Positions 16,115 through 25,096 of a stretch of 27,883 bases of DNA are shown one piece after another. This DNA is from Pavlovales sp. CCMP2436 (lineage: Eukaryota; Haptophyta; Pavlovophyceae; Pavlovales): NCBI GenBank assembly GCA_026770615.1, contig MU631548.1, forward strand, positions 91,281 to 119,163, written 5' to 3'. Position numbers and translations under genes: made by a program. Under the pieces are notes generated by a model. That model had not been told where the DNA came from and ran no database searches. It worked only from the letters and a program-made list of their open reading frames with translations. Each line of letters starts with the position of its first letter. Position 1 is the stretch's first letter.

Positions 16115-18693
16115 ATGGCGACCAAACGCAGCATGTCTGGCGGGCCTGCTGATTCGTGTGCAGGCTCCGTGTTCGAGAAGAACGCGCGCGCGCGTACGGA
16201 TGGCGGACAAGGCGTGGTCGCCAAGATCAAGCTTGCGCTGCAGACGTACAGGCCGCCTGCGACTGAGACGCAGCGCGAGTACGTCGACGTGTACGAGCTG
16301 GGCAAGGCGCTGAAGGCCGCGCGCAAGCTCAAGCCGCCCGTCTTCCACCTGCTCGAGATTTGGTCGAGCTCCAAACGGGATGCGATGCGAGCGGCTTCTA
16401 CTACGTGCACGGATACCGTAAATGCGGCCTCGGGCGCTTTTATGCAAAGGGCGCCTCGGTTCAGCACCTGCCGAGAGGACTGCGCGCGCTGCTCTGCCAT
16501 GAGGCCGTGGAGGACGTTGATTTCGAACGGAGCGCGCCGACGATCTGCCTAGCACTCTGCTCTGTCGTAGGCGTCGAGGCGCCTGAGCTCGAGGCAATCG
16601 TGCGCGACCGTGAAGCCTGGATCAAGCTCGCTTGCTGCCACAAGGAGATGGTCTCAAAGGTGATGAACGGCTTTTCGCAGGATATGGACCAGTGGCAAGG
16701 CAGCCTGCACGCGCTGCGCTCTGAGATGCGCTCGCTCGACTGTGCCCTCTACGCGAGCGAGCTCTTCGCGCTGACCCGCGCGGTCCTCGGGGAGAACACC
16801 TCCGTGGAAGCGGTGCGCCGCGCAGCCGTAGACACGCTCGAGGACTGCGCGCTCTCTGTGGTGGTCGAGACGTTTGAGCGCGCGGGCTCCCTCCGCGTCG
16901 GCCACATCTACGATGGCGCGCACCAGCTCAAGCACGACATCGACCAGAATCCGCTGGACCTCGCCGCGATCGCCATCGAGGCCAGTGCGGCGGTCAGGCA
17001 CACACTCGGCCTGGGGCTGGTGGCGCGCGTCAAGCAGTTCGAGCCACCGCTCGACCCTGCGACTGGCGAGTATTGCCTCACCGTGGAGGCGGCCACGGCC
17101 GCAGACGCGCTTTTCGCGGATGACGAGCACCCGCGGCCGACCAAGCCCGCGGCCATTGTCGACCTGGTGGCAGACTGCTTCGACAAGCCGTGGTTCGTCG
17201 TTTCGCCGTCAGACGAGGAGCGCGTCCTCCTAGTACGCGACATGCTCGACTGCACATGGAACAAGGACCGGTAGGCCTTCAAGGGGTACGCCAAGGCCAT
17301 CGAAGGCAAGCTCGGCATCGACCCCGAGAGTGCGCGGCTCTACGACGAGCTTGCCGACTTTGCCACCAAGGATGCGCCCTCGATGGTGCCGGGGACGCTC
17401 TTCGCCAGCAACTACATGATGACCTACCCTCCGCGCTCGATGCCCTTCTCGCACGGCCAGATGCTCAATCTCGAGACGGGCTCGCATGAGGCCATCTCGC
17501 CTGAGCAGCGCATCTGGAGCAGCGCGGTGCTGCACTGGGAGATCCCGGTACCGCCCGTGTACCAGGAGCTCTTGCACTGGGCCAACCACTACATGCACGA
17601 CGCGGAGCGCACCTGGATGCCGCCGACCTACGCGATCAACACGAGCCATGTGCGGCTCTACAAGTGCTTCGACCCGCCTGGCGCGGGCGAGACCGAGCTG
17701 CAGTGCATCGCAAAGAACGTGGTCTCCTTGATCGAGTCCATCTTTGGGCCCGTCCGAAACACGGTGCTCGACCGCGTCTGCGCTACCTTCTTCGAGCGCA
17801 TGCACAAGCGCCGCGAGTTCATGGTGCTGAATGGCGCCGGGGCCGAGGGCAAGTCGCGTTTCTTCTCGCTGCTGCGGAAGGCCGCCCTGGCCCTGGTCGT
17901 CAAGGCAGAGGCACTTGGCGTTGGCGGGCGCGGGCTCAGTGGCAATAACGAGAGTTGGAGCGCGCAAAGGGGGCTGCGATAGTCGTCACCGAGGAGGTCG
18001 ATGGCATCCTAGATGGTAACGCGTACAAAGACCTGAGCGGTGGCAACGGTGTCTCGATCTGCTGCTCGAAGAAGTACGGCCACGAGATCGAAACCAAGTT
18101 CTGCGGGCTCGTGGAGCTGCTGACGAACAGCCGCCTCGACTTCAAGCCGTTCGACGAGACGCTCCTCGACAGGATCATCGCCGGGTGCATGCCGTCCAAG
18201 TTTGTGCGCTCGGCCGAGCAAGCCAAGGCTGCGTACGGCCAGAATGCGCACGTCAAAGTCTACGCGGCGTTCGAGGACGAGCAGGACGTCCAGGGGCTCT
18301 TCGACACCGACCCGCGCTACCGTGCAACCTTCGTTGCAGCTCTCTACGCGCACTACCGCCAGCGAACAGGGCAGTACGCGCAGCTCGACGCCCGATACGA
18401 CGGCAAGAAAGAGTACATTTCGCAATGCGCCTCGAGCACGCCTGCGGGTGCCTTCGACGCGTACTGGAGGTGTGGATGCTTCAGCTGCCCAGGAAGGCCG
18501 CACCGCCAAGGATATGTATAACGAGATGAAGGTGGCCGCGGGCACAGTCGAGCTGCAGTGAAAGAGCGCCATAAGCTTCGGGTGTTTCATGTCGAATTGT
18601 TTCGACGGCGGGCTCAACTGCCTGCCCAAGATGAAGGAGGGTCGCGCACGGATCAAGACTTGGTACGGCTTTGCACGTGATGACGATGACTAA
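16115..18693 (+). pseudogene. Broken D5-type primase-helicase
   Basis: A GC-rich gene of about 850 codons spread over three frames. Start ATG at 16115 (GCCATGGCG context). A shift near 16360 leads to a primase-like N-terminal domain (FYAKGASVQHLPR, then EDVDFERSAPTIC, the D-x-D and N/S-A-x-P-T-I signature seen before viral D5 helicases). In-frame TAG at 17272-17274. The helicase domain has Walker A NGAGAEGKSRFF (about 17832), then a frameshift near 17950, motif B region AAIVVTEEVDG, GGNGVSICCSKKYG, and LTNSRLDFKPFDETLLDR for motif C and the Arg finger. Another shift near 18475 and a TGA at 18559-18561 precede the C-terminal tail. In viruses this enzyme unwinds and primes DNA during replication. 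At least three shifts and two stops show it is non-functional unless the assembly is faulty. Confidence 0.75.
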
Positions 18694-18774
18694 GGATGAT
18701 TAGCTACGAGTGCTTATCTACGCGGCGGGCCTCGGGCGGGCCTCGGCCGAGCTCGCGCACGCAATGTACAAGAA

Positions 18775-19062
18775 CTAGGGCGGCGGCCGACCGGTGAGTG
18801 CGCGCGTGACGGGCGTCTCGATGGAAAGCGCGAGGTGTACGGCCTCGCCGAGCAGCCGCGCGACGGCGAGCACGGGCAGCAGGGGGCGCCGGTAGGTGCG
18901 GGCAAGCGCGCCGGCGATGAGGAGCGTGCCGGTGAGATCGACGAGCGCATGACGGGCGTCTCGATGGCGAGCGCGTCGTGATGGAGTGCAGTGGACCCAC
19001 CTTCGGAGGTGAGAAAGAAGTCTAGACAGCAAAGCATCGTCTTGGCTGTTGGCGGCTTGCAT
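18775..19062 (-). other. Possible membrane-protein fragment
   Basis: A 95-codon minus ORF with a hydrophobic, coding-like central part (LVDLTGTLLIAGALARTY, then PVLAVARLLGEAVHLAL). A 25-bp segment GACGGGCGTCTCGATGG is repeated at about 18809 and 18951, so part of the frame is duplicated. GC-rich noise is a real alternative. Confidence 0.25.
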
Positions 19063-19217
19063 GTGCGACTAAGTGGGCTCTCTGAGCTCTTTATCTACTA
19101 GCATTCGCTTAAGCTTTAAAGATGTAAATTACGTGTTATAAGCTTGCGCCTGCGCCGAGCGTGCGCTCACGAGCGGCAGCTTCACAGGCCCGTGACCACG
19201 CTCACTTGCTTGCTTAG

Positions 19218-19730
19218 TTAATGAGCTACTATGTGACCCCAGTCGGTCTGCGGCTGGAGCTCGACCTTGCAGGCGGGCAGCGCGCGCATTCCTATCTGGC
19301 CCATGCCCGGGGACGCGGCCTCGCTGTAGGCCTTCTTGAAAAGCCCTTGGAGCGCCAGCTTGATGATGCGCAGCTGCGAGAAGTGGCTGCTCGTGAGGTA
19401 CACATGCGCGTGCAGGCAGCCCGTGACCGGCCCCCGCTCCACGCCAGCCTTCATGTTGACTTGCTGTACAAACTCGTTCGGAAAAAGCGCGTCATTTGCA
19501 TATGTCTCGGGGTGAGATGGCCCAAACGACAGGATGTCGTACAGCTGCTCGCCAAAGCAGAGGTTGAGCGCAGCCTGCACGGCGCCCAGGTTGCGCTGCT
19601 CGTCAAACTTGCAACGGTTGGTGTTGAGCGTTATATAAAAATAGACTCCTGCTTGCGCCGTCCGATGGGCTCGCCCGCCTTGCCGAGGTGATGATCGTAG
19701 TGCAAGCCGGCCGCGCTGTGCACGTCCTAG
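19218..19730 (-). pseudogene. HUH replication-initiator (Rep) relic
   Basis: Open from a GTG at 19580 to the stop at 19218, but the frame reads as protein upstream too. It carries motif I (ITLNTN at about 19620-19637) and, 45 or so residues on, ERGPVTGCLHAHVYL, in which H-A-H is an HUH metal-binding pair (about 19412-19404). A further upstream part (KAGEPIGRRKQES) is in another frame; one extra TA in the TATATA at about 19632 explains the shift. HUH Reps nick DNA to start rolling-circle replication in several eukaryotic virus and transposon groups. The C-terminus ends WGHIVAH then stop; where a catalytic Tyr (Y-x-x-K) would be expected I see none, so it is truncated or dead. Its 5' end runs into the EF-hand gene. 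Confidence 0.55.
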
Positions 19731-20729
19731 ACTCCAACAACAGCGGCACGATCGACCTGACCGAGTTCCGCCCGGCCTACTTCACGCTGAATTCGCTCGC
19801 AACAGAGGCGGACGTCCGCCGTGTCTTCGAAGAAATTGACTCCGACAACTCGGGCTGGGCTGCATCACGCTCGTGGAGCTCGGCACGCACTACGGCTTCA
19901 AGTTCAACGCCCACGGCCTAGTGCACGAAGTCGACGCGACCGGCCTGACTGACGAACAGATCGTCGCGCTGCTCATGCTCAACTCGATCGCCTCCGACCA
20001 AAAGCGAACTACGAGCATGGGAGCCCAGCTAGCGGCCACGAGCATCTCCGTGCTCGCGGAGCTCACCAAGCAGTCGAAGATGTACGTCGTGCTCGAGGTT
20101 CTCAGGCGACGCTCGGCCACGGCAAGGCCATCGCGCAGGCGCTCGAGGCCGGCGTCTACGTGCAGGTGTCCGACGAACGGGGCGAGGGCGCACTCCACAA
20201 CTATGCGCGCGCGCGACGACCAGCGACGCGGACTCGGCGCGCACAGCCACCGAGTTGCTCAAGGCGGGCATCAACATCGACTACCAGGATCTCCACGGTA
20301 AGACAGCCGCGCACTTCGCCGCAGAGTATGGGCACTCGAAGATGCTCGGCACCAACATGCACCTCACCACTAACGATAGGTGGACGGTGCTGCACGAGGC
20401 CGTGTCCAAGGGAGACAAGGTGAGCCGCCCCGCAATTCTGCGCCCACGGCCAGCCGTGCCTCGCTGCCTGCCGCTCGCTGCCGCTGCTGATTGGCCGTCC
20501 CTACTCCCCACAGGCGAGCATCGACATGCTGCTCCACATGTACGACGGCCCCGACATCAACGCGCGCGACGCGAGCGCGCGAACCGCGCTGCTAATCGCC
20601 GCCTACCGATGCGATGAGGAGATCCTCGTCGCGCTCATCGTCAACGGCGCGGATCCTTCAATTACTGACTGTTTGCGAATGACTTTCCCCCGTAAATACT
20701 CGACCCAGCAAGTCACCACATGGAAGTAG
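19691..20729 (+). pseudogene. EF-hand plus ankyrin-repeat protein, host type, frameshifted
   Basis: ATG at 19691 is followed at once by an EF-hand calcium loop DSNNSGTIDLTEF, then a second loop EIDSDNSG whose frame is broken by a 5-bp duplication (GGCTG twice near 19855-19864). The frame continues as VELGTHYGFKF, a helical linker, then ankyrin-like repeats: LEAGVYVQVSDERGEGALH, LLKAGINIDYQDLHGKTAAH, DRWTVLHEAVSKGDK, and after an intron DINARDASARTALLIAA and LIVNGADPSITD, with TAG at 20727-20729. Other frame changes occur near 20100 and in the GCGCGC run near 20207. EF-hand and ankyrin modules suggest a calcium-responsive scaffold or regulatory protein. It may be a decayed gene or an intact one with indel errors; upstream exons are missing where it meets the Rep relic. 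Confidence 0.6.
20420..20513 (+). other. Spliceosomal intron, 94 nt
   Basis: Begins GTGAGCCGCC and ends CTACTCCCCACAG. Removal joins GDK to ASIDMLL and restores the ankyrin frame. This is one of the clearest signs that the window is eukaryotic nuclear DNA. Confidence 0.85.
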
Positions 20730-21769
20730 TAGTTGGAAAGATCGGGCAGAGAAATTAAGCAGGCGATTTGTAAATATCCTATTAATGTGTGAGGTTAGCA
20801 TGTAAGCTTCAGGCTCAGCTTCTTTAATAAACCTTTCGTGTTGTGTAGGCTATAAGTTCACGTATAGGCATTGGAATTGCTGAAGACGAGCGTCGGGGCC
20901 TTCCGCTGCAGCTAGGGAGGCTGGCTATGGCTCAGGTCATCCCCCCAGCACACGACCATTCATAGCGATTTCCCGAAGCCAGTCACGAAACCTGGCCGGT
21001 TAAAATTCGAATTAGTGGCCAGTCCGGGGGGAAAATCGAAAAAAGTCCGGTGAAAATCCTTCGGAGCAATTCAGGAACCGTAGGTGGTGCCGCGGAGTTT
21101 GTTGCAGATTCGTGAATGGGGCACCACCCCATTCACGAATCTGCAGCAAACTCCGCGGCACCACTTCGGGAATCATGACTTTCTTTTCGCTTCCGAACGC
21201 TGATAATCGGAAATGTTAGCTACACGAAGTATGTTGTCGACCCTAGAGGCTCCTGGGAGGCACACGAGGTGGGCTCCAACCGTCGAGGAGGGCTCTATTC
21301 GACATCAGCTATCGACACTTAGCGTGTAGGGGTGACCAATGTCTACTTTTTTGTCCTGGCCACCACTTTTCCCCCTCCCCAGTGCGGATCGCGCCACTAA
21401 TTCGAATTTCGACCCACATTTATTTAGTGCTGACCGCAGCGGGTAGGGGGCTTAGGGATAGGCGCGAACTGAAACTACATGCGCTGCCAGGAGAGTAGGA
21501 TCGTCTCGATTTTCCCACTCCCCATCACCTACTAACTATTTTGGAGAGGACTTAGCCGGTGACGAGGGTCACCTAGTTGATCGAGCAGTGAAGCTGCGTG
21601 CTCAACACGAGGAGGGTGATGACAAATTGTCTGCGCACGAGCGGAGCGGGGGGGGGTTGTGGGGGGGGTTGAGCACACGTGGGACGGGGCGAGGCCAGGC
21701 GTGGCGGGGCAGGGCGCAGCCGCGGGAATTTCTTTGGGCTTCTGCGATAGGAACGCGCCATACCAAGGA
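20730..21769. other. Intergenic stretch without a recognised gene
   Basis: No convincing ORF. It holds a weak repeat F match (GTAAGCTTCAGGCTCAGCTT near 20801), a long near-perfect hairpin (21084-21164), and a G-rich run at 21648-21670. Repeated TTCGAATT/AATTCGAA words near 21005 and 21399 lie in opposite orientation and could be ends of a decayed element. Confidence 0.5.
21084..21164. repeat. Near-perfect 38-bp foldback hairpin
   Basis: Arms 21084-21121 and 21127-21164 are reverse complements with a single mismatch and a 5-nt loop. It has no coding capacity. An inverted duplication, a foldback-element core or a small-RNA precursor are all possible; the tiny loop argues against a typical microRNA precursor. 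Confidence 0.9.
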
Positions 21770-22667
21770 GCTGGGGCTGGTTGCGCGCCTGCGCCGGAGC
21801 GCCGAGGTTGCCCATCCACATGCCCGCGCCCATGATGAGGTCGTCGAGGATCTTCGACCACTGTGACCTTGGCGACCTTGAGGAACTTGCCCTCGCTCAG
21901 GTCGACGCGCTTGCAGGCGGCCATCTCGGCCGCCTTCGTGAGCTTGCGGCGCGTCACCTCGGCAGCGAGCTCGTCGCGTCGAGTTAAACACCACCGCTCG
22001 ATTAAGTCGTGCTCCTTCCTCAGCTCGGCCAGCTGCCCCGTCAGCTTGATCACCGCCTCGTACCCGCCGACCGGCATCCCGATTTGGTGCTGCGGCACTG
22101 CCGTACGCTCGTTCGCCGCGCTGATTGGCGATGCTGCCACCGCCGCAACCGCCGCTGCCGGCGTCGCCGCTGCCGGAGCAGATCAGCAGAGCAGCTCGAG
22201 CGTCGCCCGCGAGCAGCCCAGGAATGCCTTGGCTCCGCGCTTCATCTGCATCTCGACGTTCTTGCCGATCTGCACGAACGATGCGTCCTTGCCCAGTCTC
22301 AAATGGTACCCGAGGTGGTCCACGAGCGTGAAGCCAAAGGCGGCGTGGAAGTACAAGTGAGGCCCGCCGCCTTGAGCGCCTCGAACTGCTCGACCTTGAG
22401 CGCAGCGTACACGGTGTGCGTGGCCTTGTACACCTCCTTGGCCGTCTCGAGGTCGAGCTCGGCGGGCTGGCCCGAGCGGTCGTGTGCCTCTACGTCAAAG
22501 ACGATAGCGAAGAGCGCAGCCTCCGCCCGCTCGGGCACAGTCCGCTCGAGCAACGCACACTCGCCCCCGGGTCCATCAAAACCACCGTTTTTGCCCACCT
22601 CGAGGCCCGGGCCCGGGAGCTGCGCGGAGAGCAGCGAGGCTGCCGCGCTCGACGAGGCGCCCGCCAT
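21770..22667 (-). pseudogene. Unrecognised protein gene, broken
   Basis: ATG at 22667 opens a coding-like frame (LLERTVPERAEAALFAIVF, then LDLETAKEVYKATHTVYAAL) to about 22359, where a one-base shift is needed to continue into LYFHAAFGFTLVDHLGYH and VQIGKNVEMQMKRGAKAF. A TGA at 22185-22183 interrupts, yet the same frame continues through an Ala/Pro linker into HQIGMPVGGYEAVIKLTG, a coiled-coil-like helix (ELRKEHDLIERW, RRDELAAEVTRRK) and KFLKVAKVTVVED. Another shift near 21850 gives DDLIMGAGMWMGNLGAP. The predicted product is about 300 residues, helical, with no family I recognise. Viral or host origin is undecided; its state of decay matches the viral relics nearby. Confidence 0.45.
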
Positions 22668-23607
22668 TACCCACGTGGACGACTGTGTAGCACGCGAGCC
22701 GAGGTGTGGAGTTCCGTGTTTGCCCCCGATAGCACTGGCCCCGCGCTCGATCGAAGTGCGAACGTTTGAATACGTCCAAACGGCCACTGGTGACGCGCGC
22801 CACCGAACTTTTCGAGGCCAGCAGCCCATTGTTGGGGTCGAAAAGCCCGGAGATCTAGCTCGAGTCCCGCTGTGACGTCCTGACGACATCCAGCATGGCA
22901 CTCGATACGGCAGCCGCGGCGGTGAGAGGAAGTGCGAGACGGCAGTCGAACGCGTGTTTTGGCAGGCCCGTCGACCTTCAAAACTTTTTATTCGCGGCCC
23001 TTAATTTTTGTATTCCCGTTTTGGACCGAATCTGATTAAAATTATGCCGTAAAATACAATGGGTTGCCCCGGGTCGTACAGCAAGGGGATATAATAAACA
23101 TACAGTGTCCCCTTGCGTACAGGGGCTGCTCCCCTTAACTTAGTTTGGACTTAACTTGCGTGCATGCACATCCTCCCCTTAACCCGCAAGTCGCAGCCCA
23201 CCGCCAGCGTAAAGGCGCACACGCACGATAAGCCCTAACTTGAAGGCGGTCCGCAGAACGCTAGGTTGGACCTGATTATGACTTCGGTTCGGATTCGCAG
23301 ACGCCTTAATAAGGTGGATCCGTTGCTGTCCACATTATAACGGAACTTTCTGGCAAGGGGAATGCGAGGGCCCTGCCAGAGCAGTAAATAGCAGTAAATA
23401 GCGTCCGGATGTCTATAGGACAGGATCCGTTGTGACAATTCATCTAGGCGCGAGTGCGAGCGAGCTGCGGTGCAGCGATGTATAACATCTGTGGGCTGGC
23501 GAGCACGATATATTACTTATTTGTATGATTTCAATCACAATTAAGTCCGGTGGCGATGCCGGACTCTTCGATCCAGCACCGTTCTAGACTCGCGCGGAGG
23601 AAATGGA
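22668..23607. other. Intergenic stretch without a recognised gene
   Basis: ORFs in 22668-22901 are antisense or mixed-frame and not convincing. The rest holds only minor direct repeats, such as GCAGTAAATA twice at about 23381-23400. I see no RNA gene or promoter that I can support. Confidence 0.5.
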
Positions 23608-24297
23608 ATGGCCGCCGCCTCGTCCAGCGACACTATCATTTGTTGCTGCGCAAGAACCTCACTTATACAAGGGGTCACGGACTATAAGAAGGGCGATTTT
23701 GAGAAAATGAGGCTAATCAGTTCCTTAATGAATTACATACTGACAATGGTGGCTTCTCTCACTCACGGGATTCAACTACCTTCTCAGCCTCCACAGGTAA
23801 CGCGCCCTGAGCTGCGCGAGCGTGCAGCTGCAACTGCGCCTCCCGAGGGGGGCGCTGCCTGGCTCGCCACCATGATGTTGCTTTTCGCCACCATGCTATT
23901 GCTTCTGTCACGTGCTGTGACGGGCGCTGTTTCGCGCGGTGGCGAGCAGCACGCGGAGACGCCGCTCAAGGCTACCAAGGCTACGACGACGATACTGCTT
24001 CCTGCGGCCACCGCAGTGTGCGCGCTCGCAGCAGCGCGATGCTGTCCACTCGAGGTATTCGCTGGCACTTCTCGACCACCCGTCTCGCTCAGGTCCTCAA
24101 GTGGATGTGCGTCGCGCGCTGCGGAGGGCACTGCTGCGCGCGGCGGCGGGCCGCACACGGAGACGCCGCTCAAGGCTACCAAGGCTACGACGACGATGCT
24201 GCTCCCTGCGGCCGCCACGGCAGGGCTACGGCGGCCGAGGCGCGGCCGAGGCGGGGCGTGGGGGCCAGGGCGAACACACTTACACCCTTTGGTGTGA
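23608..24297 (+). other. Long ORF with internal duplication, coding status unclear
   Basis: A 229-codon ORF with ATG at 23608. A hydrophobic stretch (WLATMMLLFATMLLLL) suggests a membrane segment. An approximately 80-bp block occurs twice, at about 23938-24012 and 24148-24222, giving two copies of ETPLKATKATTT plus LLPAA. No domain was recognised and competing frames of similar length exist through the duplicated half, so it may be a non-coding repeat. Confidence 0.3.
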
Positions 24298-24334
24298 GTG
24301 CTGGTGCATGAGGGTTTGGGTCGATCGCTCGACC

Positions 24335-24440
24335 TCAGCCTGACGTCGACCAAGCCAGTGACTGAACAACACCTGTTGAACCATGCTGAGCCGCTAATGC
24401 GATACGTCACCGGTGGGATCACCAATGGACTCGCTTGCTC
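24335..24440 (+). repeat. Dispersed repeat J, copy 2
   Basis: Reverse complement of 14411-14551 without the central cassette; shares AACACCTGTTGAACCATGC and GATACGTCACCGGTGGGAT. Its right part also matches about 5648-5700. Confidence 0.8.
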
Positions 24441-24775
24441 GCGCACTGTCGCGGCCCCGCGTTGCGCAGCGACGCCAGCGCTTTGTTTCCTGCTTCCTCA
24501 TCATCCACCACTTCTACCAGCTCCCCACTTCGAAGTAGCGCGTAGGAGCCTGCGTCGGAGCGCTAAGATCAGCCTGACTTGAACTTGAAGCGTACCGCCA
24601 GCCCGAACCCCCCATACATTAATATATTTAACTACTACTACCAATCACCAACTCTGGAAAGTGCTCAACTCCCACACTCTTGTGATTGCCTGGCAATCAC
24701 GGGTCCTAATTTTTGGCAACTCCCGCGCACACTACCAATCACGGGTTCAAATGTTGTGTTACAACTTCTGTGTCT

Positions 24776-24906
24776 AAAGATCTAGAAATACGTCCGTCCC
24801 CTGACAGGTCTCCACCGGACCCAAGTGTTGAGAAACACTCGGATCAAGGGACCTTTGCAGAGCACACGGATACCGTCCCCACCGCTAAGGCTGATTAGAC
24901 ACACGA
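24776..24906 (+). mobile_element. MITE-like family H, single-arm copy
   Basis: Starts AGATCTAGAAATACGTCC and follows the right arm of 3966-4120 and its 68-bp extension through GCACACGGATACCGTCC and CCGCTAAGGCTGAT, about 90 percent identical by eye. The left arm is missing. Confidence 0.8.
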
Positions 24907-25096
24907 CAGTCGACGACTCTCTGATTGACGCGCTGACCGGCCGTTGCTGCCTCTCGCTCGTCTCGAAATGCAGCTCGATTGCGCGACTCCATCAGTTTCC
25001 CCAACCGTGTGCTGTCGCAAATATCGTTGGCCGGGTGTCGAGCGCGCCGATTCCTGCCTTGGAGTTGACGGGGGACGCGTTTATAGAAGCGCGCCG

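Noticed and set aside
24682..24700. 9-bp palindrome around GCCTGGC as a terminator or tRNA arm
   Set aside because: Too short, no adjoining gene, and no tRNA consensus elements nearby.
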